This document shows, piece by piece, positions 18,267 to 26,370 of a stretch of 64,000 nucleotides of DNA. Position 1 is the first letter of the stretch. Each line of letters starts with the position of its first letter. Position numbers and translations under genes: made by a program. The notes under the pieces are model-generated. The model was not told where the DNA came from. It searched no databases and saw only the letters and a list, made by a program, of their open reading frames with translations. This DNA comes from an uncultured Eubacteriales bacterium (GTDB taxonomy: Bacteria > Bacillota > Clostridia > Oscillospirales > Acutalibacteraceae), in contig CAKSNE010000002.1 in NCBI GenBank assembly GCA_934476085.1, forward strand, positions 62,001 to 126,000. The letters are read 5' to 3'.

Positions 18267-19610
18267 ATGAGCTTTAACAAATGTTCAAACCCTAGTGATT
18301 TAAGAATTACAGATATGCGCTTTGTTGATATTGACGGCGCACCAAAAAGATGCACTCTTATTAAAATCGAAACTAACCAAGGTTTAGTTGGTTACGGCGA
18401 AGTTCGTGATGCTTCTTCAAAAACTTACGCTCTTATGTTAAAAAGCAGATTACTCGGTGAAAACCCTTGTAATGTAGATAAAATCTTTAGAAAGATTAAA
18501 CAGTTCGGTGGTCCTTCTCGTCAAGGCGGTGGTGTTTCAGGCGTTGAAATCGCACTTTGGGATTTAGCCGGTAAAGCTTACGGTGTTCCGCTTTATCAAT
18601 TACTCGGTGGTAAATTCAGAGATGAAATTCGTGTTTACTGCGATACAGATGTAGATGGCAAACATTCAGGTACTGATATGGGCCATGCTTTGAAAAAGAG
18701 AATGGATATGGGCTTTACATTCTTAAAAATGGACCTTGGTATCGGTCTTTTACTTGATGAGCCTGGTACTCTTAATGCACCACTCGGCTTTATTGATGAC
18801 ATGAAAAAATATGCTCCGCATATTCTTAATGTTCAAGGCGGTTCAGTTACAGCTGATATGCTTAAAGCTAAAAAGAGTTATGATATTGTTACAACTGCTC
18901 ATCCATTTACAGGTATTCATATAACAGAAAAAGGTCTTGACTATCTTGAAAATTACGTTAAAGAAGTTAGAGATGTAATCGGTTATGAAGTACCTCTTGC
19001 TATCGACCACTTTGGCCATGTTTGTGTTGAAGATTGTATTCGCTTTGCAAAAAGAATGGAGCCATATAATCTTGCTTGGATTGAAGATATGGTGCCATGG
19101 CAGTATACCGATCAATATGTAAGACTTAAAAATTCAACTTGCGTTCCTGTTTGTACAGGTGAAGATATTTACCTTAAAGAAGGTTTTGAAACTCTTATTA
19201 AAGCAGGTGGCGTTTCAGTTATCCACCCTGATATTTTAACTTGCGGCGGTGCGCTTGAGCTTAAGAAAATCGCTGACATTGCTGATGAAAACGGCGTTGC
19301 TGTTGCAATTCACATGGCTGAAAGCCCTGTAGCTTGTATGGCAGCAGTACATACAGCAGCAGCTATGCACAATGTATTAGCTCTTGAATTCCACTCAGTT
19401 GACGTTCCTTGGTGGGCTGACATTGTTAAAGGCATTGATAATCCAATCTTCAAAGATGGATTTATTAAAGTTCCTGATAAGCCAGGTCTTGGTATTGACG
19501 GTCTTAACGAAGATCTTATTAAAGAACATATTAACCCTGATATTCCGGGTATGTGGGAAGATACTTCAGCTTGGGACAGAGAATTCTCAAACGACAGAAT
19601 TTGGAGCTGA
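18267..19610 (+). CDS. Enolase-superfamily (mandelate racemase-type) sugar-acid dehydratase
   Basis: A 447-residue member of the mandelate racemase/muconate lactonizing enzyme family, which abstracts a proton alpha to a carboxylate; most members dehydrate sugar acids. The expected active-site series is present: the lid region with GEVRDAS, a second-strand FLKMD lysine segment, three acidic metal-ligand positions in AIDHFGH, WIEDMVPW and CTGEDIY, and the AIHMAESP histidine. It is longer than the usual 370-400 residues. I start at ATG 18267, with AAGGAG upstream; the in-frame ATG at 18240 precedes the ribosome binding site. It is first in a three-gene rightward operon with an aldolase-like gene and an SDR. 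Confidence 0.85.
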   Translation: MSFNKCSNPSDLRITDMRFVDIDGAPKRCTLIKIETNQGLVGYGEVRDASSKTYALMLKSRLLGENPCNVDKIFRKIKQFGGPSRQGGGVSGVEIALWDLAGKAYGVPLYQLLGGKFRDEIRVYCDTDVDGKHSGTDMGHALKKRMDMGFTFLKMDLGIGLLLDEPGTLNAPLGFIDDMKKYAPHILNVQGGSVTADMLKAKKSYDIVTTAHPFTGIHITEKGLDYLENYVKEVRDVIGYEVPLAIDHFGHVCVEDCIRFAKRMEPYNLAWIEDMVPWQYTDQYVRLKNSTCVPVCTGEDIYLKEGFETLIKAGGVSVIHPDILTCGGALELKKIADIADENGVAVAIHMAESPVACMAAVHTAAAMHNVLALEFHSVDVPWWADIVKGIDNPIFKDGFIKVPDKPGLGIDGLNEDLIKEHINPDIPGMWEDTSAWDREFSNDRIWS

Positions 19611-19709
19611 TTTTAAGTTAGTAAAACTAAAAAATCTTGAAAAACTCAGTTTGATTGATATAATAAAAATATAAAAGTTTTAGCTTTTTTGAAAGAAGGA
19701 TTTGTTAAA

Positions 19710-20612
19710 ATGCAATTTAACAGCAAAGAAGAAATTATCGCCTTAACTCCACAATGGAAAGGCAAAAGAATGGAAGACGGTCGTCCTTATGTTGAAGATA
19801 AATATCTTGAGGCTCTTCGTGGAATGACTCTCGAAGAAGTTTGGAAACCAATTTTCTTAAAGGGTTATGAGTCACAGTTTGAAGGCGACTTAAAAACTTT
19901 GCATGATGACGGAAGAAAACTTATTGGTCGTGCAGTTACTTGCACATTTGTTCCAACTCGTCCTGACCTCCACGAAACAATGTTTGACATTGGTAAAAAA
20001 GAAGAGAGAAAAGGTAACTACAATCAATGGGTTATCGATTCACTCGTTGAAGGCGACGTTGTTGTTGCTGATATGTACGATAAAATTTACAAAGGTACAT
20101 TCTTGGGCGGAAACTTAACAACCGCTATTAAAACCAAAACTAAAACAGGTGGCGGTGTAATTTGGGGCGGTATTCGTGATACAGAACAAATGAAACAGGT
20201 TGAAGATGTTCAGGTTTACTATCGTGGTATTGATCCAACACCTATTCGTGACTTTATAATGAAAGATTTTAATGGCATTACCCGTATCGGTAAAGCAACT
20301 GTTCTTCCTGGCGATATCGTATTCGGTGCAGGCGGCGGTGTGTTATTTATTCCTGCTCACTTGGTTGCTGAAGTTGTTGACGGCGCAGCTAAAACTCATG
20401 TAAAAGACGATTTTGGCTTTGAAATGATTGCTCAAAACAAATTTACAACTGCTCAAATTGATAAAAATACTTGGACAGAAGAAATGCTTGATATGCTCGT
20501 TGAATGGATTAAAACTGATCCACGTGGTGAAGAGTATCGTGATTTAGACTGGTCACACGAGTATGACTTAGCTCGCAACGGCGACCCTGACGATACACAA
20601 ACCGCTCTTTAA
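19710..20612 (+). CDS. RraA-like aldolase family protein
   Basis: A 300-residue protein of the RraA/HMG-aldolase fold (often mis-annotated as dimethylmenaquinone methyltransferase). The diagnostic parts are GRAVTCTFVPTRPD, the GDVVVADMYD segment, the FLGGNLTTAIKTK loop with GGGVIWGGIRD (about 135-165), and LPGDIVFGAGGGVLFIPAHLV. Family aldolases cleave 4-hydroxy-2-oxo acids to pyruvate plus a second carbonyl compound. At 300 residues it is longer than classic RraA (about 160) and HMG aldolase (about 230). It starts at ATG 19710 after AAGGA; its position between a dehydratase and an SDR suggests it cleaves the 2-oxo acid the dehydratase makes. Confidence 0.78.
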   Translation: MQFNSKEEIIALTPQWKGKRMEDGRPYVEDKYLEALRGMTLEEVWKPIFLKGYESQFEGDLKTLHDDGRKLIGRAVTCTFVPTRPDLHETMFDIGKKEERKGNYNQWVIDSLVEGDVVVADMYDKIYKGTFLGGNLTTAIKTKTKTGGGVIWGGIRDTEQMKQVEDVQVYYRGIDPTPIRDFIMKDFNGITRIGKATVLPGDIVFGAGGGVLFIPAHLVAEVVDGAAKTHVKDDFGFEMIAQNKFTTAQIDKNTWTEEMLDMLVEWIKTDPRGEEYRDLDWSHEYDLARNGDPDDTQTAL

Positions 20613-20633
20613 TTTATTGGAGTTGAAAAGATT

Positions 20634-21380
20634 ATGAAATGTGATTTAACAGGCAAAAAAGCTTTAGTTACAGGTTCTTCAAGAGGTATAGGCTCTGCAA
20701 TTGCTCTTGAACTTGCAGCTGGCGGCGCCGAAGTTTTCTTGCATTATGCAGGAAACAAGGCAAGTGCTGAAAAAATGAAAGCTGAGATTGAAAATATCGG
20801 TGGTAAAGCTACAATTGTTCAGGCAAATCTTTGTGATAACACTTCTTATGATAAGTTAGCCGAAGATGTTGGTGATATTGATATTTTGGTGCTTAATGCT
20901 TCAGTTCAATATCTCAACAAATGGGAAAACATCACAAAAGAAGAATTTTATGATCAAATTAATTGCAATTTGTTAGCTTCTTTAAGCCTTATTCAAAAAT
21001 TTGCTCCTTCAATGAAAGCGAAAAAGTTTGGCAGAATTATTTCAATAGGCTCTGTTCAAGAAGCAAAACCTCATCCTGATATGCTTGTTTACTCTGCTTC
21101 AAAAGCGGCTCAAACTACAATGATTAAATCATTGGCTTTACAGCTTGCTGAATATGGAATTACTGTAAACAATGTAGCACCGGGCGTTATTTATACCGAT
21201 AGAAATGTGAAAGCTCTTTCAGATCCTGCTTATGCAAAAGAAGTAACTGATTCAATTCCGCTAAAATTCTACGGCGATAAAAAAGATTGCTCATATATTG
21301 TGAGATTGCTTTGTTCTGAAGAGGGCAGATATATCACCGGTCAATCAATTTTTGTTGACGGTGGCAAATCTATAATGTAA
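20634..21380 (+). CDS. Short-chain dehydrogenase/reductase
   Basis: A 248-residue classical SDR that transfers hydride between NAD(P)H and an alcohol/carbonyl. It shows the TGSSRGIGSAIALEL nucleotide-binding motif (14-28), the LNASVQ variant of the NNAG segment, the YSASKAA catalytic Tyr-Lys (about 153-159) and the APGVIYTDRN and ITGQSIFVDGG elements. It follows the aldolase-like gene by 21 bases and ends the operon at a hairpin terminator. It probably oxidises the pathway substrate or reduces a cleavage product; this cannot be settled from sequence. Confidence 0.92.
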   Translation: MKCDLTGKKALVTGSSRGIGSAIALELAAGGAEVFLHYAGNKASAEKMKAEIENIGGKATIVQANLCDNTSYDKLAEDVGDIDILVLNASVQYLNKWENITKEEFYDQINCNLLASLSLIQKFAPSMKAKKFGRIISIGSVQEAKPHPDMLVYSASKAAQTTMIKSLALQLAEYGITVNNVAPGVIYTDRNVKALSDPAYAKEVTDSIPLKFYGDKKDCSYIVRLLCSEEGRYITGQSIFVDGGKSIM

Positions 21381-21415
21381 AATCAACTTATTTGACAATA
21401 ATTTTATAAATGAAA

Positions 21416-21446
21416 GAACACGACTTTAGTTTTAAGGCGTGTTTTT
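21416..21446 (+). terminator. Terminator after the SDR gene
   Basis: AACACG and CGTGTT arms with an internal CTT/AAG pairing are followed by a T-run. Confidence 0.7.
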
Positions 21447-21548
21447 TCATTTTTTCTAAAAATTAAGTTTAAAAGTATATAAAATTAATTAAAGAATAAA
21501 CTGAATTTAATCGGATAAATTTTCTTATTTGTTTTTTATATATTATTG

Positions 21549-21577
21549 TTGAAAAAACCGTACTAAAATGGTATTAT
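21549..21577 (+). promoter_or_regulatory. tmcAL promoter with a motif shared with the isc operon
   Basis: TTGAAA (21549-21554) and TATTAT (21572-21577) are 17 bases apart. The spacer and -10 contain TACTAAAATGGTAT (21561-21574), which also overlaps an identically built TTGAAA-17-TATTAT promoter in front of iscS on the other strand. Confidence 0.7.
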
Positions 21578-21611
21578 AATAATATTAAAAGGCTTTTTAG
21601 GAGTGAAATTT

Positions 21612-22802
21612 ATGAGCGTTGGCGGAATAGTTGCCGAATATAATCCATTTCATAACGGCCATAAATTTCAAATTGATTCTTTAAAAGAAAAAGGCTTTTC
21701 GCAAGTAGTTGTTGCTTTAAGCGGTAACTTTGTTCAGCGTGGAGACGCCGCAATTATTGATAAATGGTCAAGAGCAAAAGCGGCAATCGGCGGCGGAGCG
21801 GATTTGGTTGTTGAAATTCCTACTTGTTACTGTTTATCACCTGCTGAAAAATATGCCTTCGGTGCTATTTCATCGCTTGAAAATTTAAAAGTTGTTGATA
21901 CGCTTTGTTTTGGAAGCGAAAGTGCTGATGAAAGCCTTATTGAAACGCTTGCTTTAAAAATTTTGCGAGATGAAAAAGTTGAAAACCGTTTGAAAGAAAT
22001 ATTAAAAAGCGGTGTTTCGTTTCCGTTTGCAAGAGAAAAGGCAGTTGAAGAAATCTACGGCGAAAAGTTTTCAAAAATACTCAAAAATCCTAATGATACA
22101 TTGGGAATTGAATATTTAAACGCTATTAAAAAGCTAAAAAGCAAAATGGATTTTTGTGTTATTAAACGCACAGGGGTTAATCATGATGAAATGTCGGTCA
22201 GCGGAAATATAGCGTCGGCTTCTAAAACAAGAGAATTAATTTTAGATGATGAGAATTATCAAAAATTTTTACCTGAATATTCGGCTGATGAAATAAAATC
22301 GGCGATTGAAAATAAAAAAGCCCCTGCTTTATTAAAAAATGCCCAGCGAGCGGTTCTTTATTCTTTGCGAAACAAAACTCAAGATGACTTTTTAAAAATC
22401 CCCGATATTTCCGAAGGACTCGAAAGCAGAATTAAAACGGCGGCTGACACGGCTTGTGATTTAGATGAGCTTTACAGCTTGATTAAAACAAAACGCTATA
22501 CTTTAGCTAGGGTAAAAAGGCTTGTTTTAAGTGCGGTTTTAGGTATCGAAAAATATGAAATGCCACCTTATATAAGGGTTTTAGGTTTTTCTGAAAACGG
22601 AAAAGAGCTTTTAAAAGAAATTAAACAAAAAGCTGATTTACCGTTGGTTTCTTGTCTTTCTGATATTAAAAAGCTAGGGAAAAAAGCTGAAGAATATTTT
22701 AATAAAGAATCAAATTATACAGATTTTTATTCAATGCTTATGCCAAAGGTTGAAAAAACCGGTGCTGAATTTTCAAAAAGCATTGTTAAAATAAAAAATT
22801 AA
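21612..22802 (+). CDS. tmcAL: tRNA(Met) cytidine acetate ligase TmcAL
   Basis: TmcAL (formerly YlbM, a nucleotidyltransferase-fold protein) uses acetate and ATP to form N4-acetylcytidine at the wobble base of elongator tRNA-Met. The 396-residue product has the adenylate-forming HIGH-like motif GGIVAEYNPFHNGH (about 4-17), ALSGNFVQRGDAAIIDKWSR and the GADLVVEIPT segment. ATG 21612 is chosen because a GGAG lies eight bases upstream; the in-frame GTG at 21603 overlaps that site. It is followed after 16 bases by a DUF1858 gene. Confidence 0.93.
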   Translation: MSVGGIVAEYNPFHNGHKFQIDSLKEKGFSQVVVALSGNFVQRGDAAIIDKWSRAKAAIGGGADLVVEIPTCYCLSPAEKYAFGAISSLENLKVVDTLCFGSESADESLIETLALKILRDEKVENRLKEILKSGVSFPFAREKAVEEIYGEKFSKILKNPNDTLGIEYLNAIKKLKSKMDFCVIKRTGVNHDEMSVSGNIASASKTRELILDDENYQKFLPEYSADEIKSAIENKKAPALLKNAQRAVLYSLRNKTQDDFLKIPDISEGLESRIKTAADTACDLDELYSLIKTKRYTLARVKRLVLSAVLGIEKYEMPPYIRVLGFSENGKELLKEIKQKADLPLVSCLSDIKKLGKKAEEYFNKESNYTDFYSMLMPKVEKTGAEFSKSIVKIKN

Positions 22803-22818
22803 CGGAGGTACTACAAAA

Positions 22819-23025
22819 ATGACAATTACAAAAGACACTATTATCGGCGATATTCTTGATTTTAACGCAGATACAGCTCCTTTCTTTTTAGAAATGGGTA
22901 TGCATTGTTTAGGTTGTCCTGCTTCTCGTGGCGAGTCAATTGAAGATGCTTGTGCAGTTCATGGCGTTGACGCTGATGAATTAGTTGAAAAAATAAATAA
23001 TTTTTTAGCTTCTGCTAAAAACTAA
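22819..23025 (+). CDS. DUF1858 domain protein
   Basis: A 68-residue protein matching the DUF1858 / ScdA N-terminal-like family, with the typical MHCLGCPASRGESIEDACAVHG segment broken around a CxxC pair (about 31-36). Related domains occur at the N terminus of ScdA/YtfE iron-sulfur repair proteins and next to hybrid-cluster proteins. It has a strong ribosome binding site (ACGGAGG) and is probably cotranscribed with tmcAL. The two Cys residues could bind metal or a sulfur-linked group, but the function is not established. Confidence 0.85.
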   Translation: MTITKDTIIGDILDFNADTAPFFLEMGMHCLGCPASRGESIEDACAVHGVDADELVEKINNFLASAKN

Positions 23026-23035
23026 ATTAAAGCAA

Positions 23036-23073
23036 TAAAAACGACCTTTCAAATTTTTGAAAGGTCGTTTTTT
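23036..23073. terminator. Bidirectional terminator
   Basis: AACGACCTTTCAAA and TTTGAAAGGTCGTT form a long perfect stem with A-rich and T-rich flanks. It serves the DUF1858 gene and the convergent secreted-protein gene. Confidence 0.9.
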
Positions 23074-23080
23074 GTATGTC

Positions 23081-24094
23081 TTATTTTACTTTGATTTTTT
23101 TAACAGATGAAAATGAACTATACATTTTATCTTTGCCGACTTTTTTTACGGCACGAACTTTGTAATAATAAGTTTTCTTGGATTTTAATTTTTTGTTTGT
23201 CCAACTGTAAGTTTTTGCGTTGATTGTTTTAACTTTTTTAAAGCCTTTTTTCTTTTTGGTTGAACGATAAATTTCGTAATTTGATGCACCGGAAGTTGAT
23301 TTTGAAATTGAAACGGTTGCGGTTTTCTTTTTATTACTTGAAACCTTGATAGCAGGCTTTGATAGCTTTTTCATTGAAACAACATTTGAAAAATCACTAT
23401 AAAGATTAAAACCTACGCATTTTTTATAAGTGCGGATTTTGTAATAAATTATATCGCCTGAATAGTAATGTACAGTATAACCGTAAGTTCTGTAATAACT
23501 GCTGTTAGTTGTAGTTTGTTTTAAAACCCAACCGCCTGCATTTGTTTTTGTCCAAAGTTCAATTCCGTCATAATCTGCATTGTCTTCCCAAGCAAAATTC
23601 AAAGTATAAGAATAGGTATTATTTTTAACCAAATAATTAAGCTTTGGAGTTTTTACCTTATAACTTGATATTGGTTTATAAGAAATCATATATTTAGTTG
23701 TAATAGGTGCATTGTAGCTTGAATAATAAGATAGGTAATAATTAAATTTATATGAGCCTTTTTGTAAAAAATAAGTATATGTATACTCAACTTTGTTATC
23801 ACTTGTTGAAAGGTATTCATAATCAGTAGCTTCAATACCTGCCTTGTTACCGCTATTGTAATAAAGTTTTAAATAAGCACCTTGCTCTGAACCGCTTTTG
23901 TCAATAGGCTGAGTGCAATAGAATGTTACAATTGAATCTTCATTTAAAGTAATATAAGAATAATTGTTTTTATCGGTATATGTGTAATTCACCAATTGTC
24001 CGTTTTGAGCAGTTGTTTCAGCATTGATTGAAATTGTGCCGAATGCAACACAAAAAATAATTAATGCTAAAAATGTTGAAATGATTTTTTTCAT
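23081..24094 (-). CDS. Secreted protein with C-terminal fibronectin III-like domains
   Basis: A 337-residue extracellular protein. Residues 1-25 form a signal peptide (basic MKKIIS start, hydrophobic LALIIFCVAF, cleavage near INA). The N-terminal half is Tyr/Ser/Asn-rich and of beta type. The C-terminal half contains two fibronectin type III-like modules, marked by ELWTKTN...YKIRTYKK and by YEIYRSTKKKKGFKKVKTI followed by YYYKVRAVKK. The second is the common Clostridia form found in wall-associated proteins. The product is very basic at its C terminus. It is alone on its strand between two terminators; no catalytic domain is visible. Confidence 0.8.
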   Translation of the reverse strand: MKKIISTFLALIIFCVAFGTISINAETTAQNGQLVNYTYTDKNNYSYITLNEDSIVTFYCTQPIDKSGSEQGAYLKLYYNSGNKAGIEATDYEYLSTSDNKVEYTYTYFLQKGSYKFNYYLSYYSSYNAPITTKYMISYKPISSYKVKTPKLNYLVKNNTYSYTLNFAWEDNADYDGIELWTKTNAGGWVLKQTTTNSSYYRTYGYTVHYYSGDIIYYKIRTYKKCVGFNLYSDFSNVVSMKKLSKPAIKVSSNKKKTATVSISKSTSGASNYEIYRSTKKKKGFKKVKTINAKTYSWTNKKLKSKKTYYYKVRAVKKVGKDKMYSSFSSVKKIKVK

Positions 24095-24161
24095 AAAACT
24101 TACCTCCGAAAATATAATTTTGTCAATTAAATTTTAACATATATATCTTGTTTAGTCAATA

Positions 24162-24199
24162 AAAAACGACTTACCAAAAGTAAATTTTGGCAAGCCGTT
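24162..24199 (-). terminator. Terminator of the isc operon
   Basis: On the minus strand AACGGCTTGCCAAAA pairs with TTTTGGTAAGTCGTT and is followed by six T, just after the TSCPD gene. Confidence 0.88.
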
Positions 24200-24205
24200 A
24201 ATTAA

Positions 24206-24454
24206 TTATTGTTTAATAGCGTTTTTGAGTGCTTTTGCTAATTGATCGGGACATGAAGTACCGCGTCCGTTACAATCAATTCCATCAAGACGCTTAATAA
24301 CATCGTCAACTTTCATTCCTTCAACTAAGTGGCTGACGCCCTGCAAATTTCCGTTGCAACCGCCTAAAAAGCTGACATTTTTTAAAACACCGTTTTCAAT
24401 TGTAAAATGAATTTCTCTTGAACAAGTGCCTTTGGTTTTAGCTGTGTATTCCAC
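24206..24454 (-). CDS. TSCPD domain protein (TIGR03905 family)
   Basis: An 82-residue protein of the TSCPD family, named for the C-terminal sequence seen here as RGTSCPDQLAKAL. The N-terminal half carries TKGTCSREIHFTIENG and FLGGCNGNLQG. TSCPD domains also occur at the end of some ribonucleotide reductases; the stand-alone form is of unknown function but commonly sits near Fe-S genes. I start at GTG 24454, preceded by GGAGG at seven bases, which leaves it 23 bases after iscU instead of overlapping it. The three conserved Cys may bind metal. Confidence 0.85.
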   Translation of the reverse strand: MEYTAKTKGTCSREIHFTIENGVLKNVSFLGGCNGNLQGVSHLVEGMKVDDVIKRLDGIDCNGRGTSCPDQLAKALKNAIKQ

Positions 24455-24477
24455 AAAGCACCCTCCTTTAATTTTAA

Positions 24478-24903
24478 TTAATGGCAATGACCGTCTTCAC
24501 AAGTAGGAATTTTACCTACGATTGGTTCAGGATCAATACCCTGTTTTGTATAATAATCAGCGATAGCAGCTTTAATTGACTGTTCAGCTAAAACCGAACA
24601 GTGAATTTTATGAGCAGGAAGTCCGCCGAGAGCTTCAACAACCGCTTTATTTGAAAGCTCAAGAGCCTCTTTAATAGGTTTGCCCTTAATCATTTCAGTA
24701 GCGATAGATGAAGTAGCGATTGCAGAACCGCAACCGAAAGTTTTAAATTTAACATCGGTAATAATATCGTTATCAACTTTGATATACATTTTCATAATAT
24801 CGCCGCATTTAGCGTTGCCAACTTCACCGATACCGTCGGCATTTTCAATTTCGCCAACATTTCTTGGATTAGCGAAATGGTCCATAACTTGTTCTGTATA
24901 CAT
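24478..24903 (-). CDS. iscU: Iron-sulfur cluster scaffold IscU/NifU-N
   Basis: A 141-residue scaffold on which Fe-S clusters are assembled from IscS-derived sulfur. The three cluster-ligand Cys segments are present: GNAKCGD (about 29-35), FGCGSAIATSS (about 57-67) and KIHCSVLAEQ (about 99-108). A further Cys/His-rich tail CEDGHCH ends the protein. The start overlaps the iscS stop by one base (translational coupling). The downstream TSCPD gene completes the set; no adjacent iscR, hscBA or fdx is seen, as is usual in Clostridia with a minimal ISC pair. Confidence 0.95.
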   Translation of the reverse strand: MYTEQVMDHFANPRNVGEIENADGIGEVGNAKCGDIMKMYIKVDNDIITDVKFKTFGCGSAIATSSIATEMIKGKPIKEALELSNKAVVEALGGLPAHKIHCSVLAEQSIKAAIADYYTKQGIDPEPIVGKIPTCEDGHCH

Positions 24904-26090
24904 TATAAAGTTCCTTCTTCCTTTTTAATTCTTTCCCAAAGCGGACTCATAGAACGAAGACGGTCTACAATTCCCGGGAGTTTTTCGAGTATATAATCAA
25001 CATCTTCTTCTGAATTTAGCTCGTTTAATGAAATTCTTAAAGAACCGTGAGCAACTTCATGAACAAGACCGATTGAAAGCAAAACGTGTGATGGGTCAAG
25101 CGAGCCTGATGTGCAAGCTGAGCCTGATGAAGCCGAAATGCCATTCATATCAAGGAGTAATAAAAGACTTTCGCCCTCGATACCCTCAAAAGAAATATTA
25201 GCATTACCCGGCAAACGCTGTTCTCTGTCGCCGTTTAAGCGTGAACGCTCAATTTTAAGTGCGCCGTCAATAAATTTATTACGAAGCTTTGTAACATATT
25301 CAGCTTTTTTATCAATATCGCTGCAAGCGATTTCAGCCGCTTTTGCAAGACCGATAATTGACGGAACATTTTCGGTTCCGGCACGCTTGCCACGCTCTTG
25401 AGCGCCGCCTTCCATAAAGTTAGAAATTCTAACGCCGTTTCTGATATATAAAAAGCCGATACCTTTTTGTGCATGAATTTTGTGTCCCGAAACAGACATC
25501 ATATCAATACCGAGTTCGTTTACATCAATATGAACATTGCCGAAAGCCTGAACTGCGTCAACATGGAACAAAACCTTGTGTTTTTTGCAAATCTCGCCTA
25601 GCTCTTTAATCGGCTGAATTGTACCGATTTCGTTATTAGCAAACATTATTGTAACAAGGCCTGTTTTATCGGTAATTGCGTTTTCAAGATCTTCAGGATG
25701 AACAATACCGTTTTCATAAACAGGTAAATAAGTTACATCAAAACCTTTTTTCTCTAATGTTTGCAGCGGATGAAGAACAGCGTGGTGTTCAAAAACGGTT
25801 GAAATTATATGGTTTTTACCCTTTTTGCTCATAATATCAGCCGAGCCTTTAATAGCCCAGTTATCTGATTCAGAGCCACAAGATGTAAAATAAATTTCAT
25901 TAGGCTTTGCACCTATGCAATTTGCAATAGTTTCTCTGGCGGTTTCTATTTTAGCTTTAGCCTCGCCACCGAGATTATAAAGACTTGATGGATTACCGTA
26001 AATATCAAGCGCTTCAATAATAGCCTGTTTTACAGGTTCGGTTATTTTGGTAGTTGCTGCGTTATCAGCATAAACAAATCTTTTTTCCAA
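24903..26090 (-). CDS. iscS: Cysteine desulfurase IscS/NifS
   Basis: A 395-residue PLP enzyme that removes sulfur from cysteine for Fe-S clusters and thiolated tRNA. Visible features are YADNAATTKI at the N terminus, the HAVLHPLQTLE region, the VDAVQAFGN segment, the PLP lysine in SGHKIHAQKG and the persulfide Cys loop SSGSACTSGSLDPSHVL near residue 325. I start at TTG 26090, with GGAAGGG upstream, giving MEKRFVYADNAATT; the longer ORF lacks a ribosome binding site. It heads the iscS-iscU-TSCPD operon. Confidence 0.95.
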   Translation of the reverse strand: MEKRFVYADNAATTKITEPVKQAIIEALDIYGNPSSLYNLGGEAKAKIETARETIANCIGAKPNEIYFTSCGSESDNWAIKGSADIMSKKGKNHIISTVFEHHAVLHPLQTLEKKGFDVTYLPVYENGIVHPEDLENAITDKTGLVTIMFANNEIGTIQPIKELGEICKKHKVLFHVDAVQAFGNVHIDVNELGIDMMSVSGHKIHAQKGIGFLYIRNGVRISNFMEGGAQERGKRAGTENVPSIIGLAKAAEIACSDIDKKAEYVTKLRNKFIDGALKIERSRLNGDREQRLPGNANISFEGIEGESLLLLLDMNGISASSGSACTSGSLDPSHVLLSIGLVHEVAHGSLRISLNELNSEEDVDYILEKLPGIVDRLRSMSPLWERIKKEEGTL

Positions 26091-26162
26091 AATTAAAATC
26101 CCTTCCATTACTTTTTTATGTTTGTTTTTTATTATCAAAACTTATTTTTTTCAACGTATTAT

Positions 26163-26191
26163 ATAATATACCATTTTAGTATACTTTTCAA
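26163..26191 (-). promoter_or_regulatory. iscS promoter with shared ATACTAAAATGGTAT motif
   Basis: On the minus strand TTGAAA (26191-26186) and TATTAT (26168-26163) are 17 bases apart. The interrupted palindrome ATAC-N7-GTAT (26168-26182) covers the spacer. The tmcAL promoter has the same layout and 14 identical motif bases. The remaining ~180 bases up to the next gene are AT-rich without recognised features. Confidence 0.7.
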
Positions 26192-26370
26192 TACCCAAAA
26201 TGTAAAAAATTTTTAAATTGCCACACTTTTTATAATTTGACCATTTAATATTTTCAAAAAAGTGGTTAATATTAATAAAAATAATATGTTTTTTTACAAA
26301 AAAGTCTTTTAAATAAATTTTTTGTGTGATATAATTTAAGTGTTAAATTTTTGCTAAGGACTTTATTTTT

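Noticed and set aside
23081..24094. Tandem wall-binding repeats in the secreted protein at 23.1-24.1 kb
   Set aside because: The C-terminal modules fit fibronectin type III-like domains; no choline-binding, LysM or SLH motif is present.
26168..26182. Naming the shared isc/tmcAL motif an IscR site
   Set aside because: I cannot confirm a match to a published IscR or Rrf2 consensus, and no such regulator gene is in the window; reported only as a shared motif.
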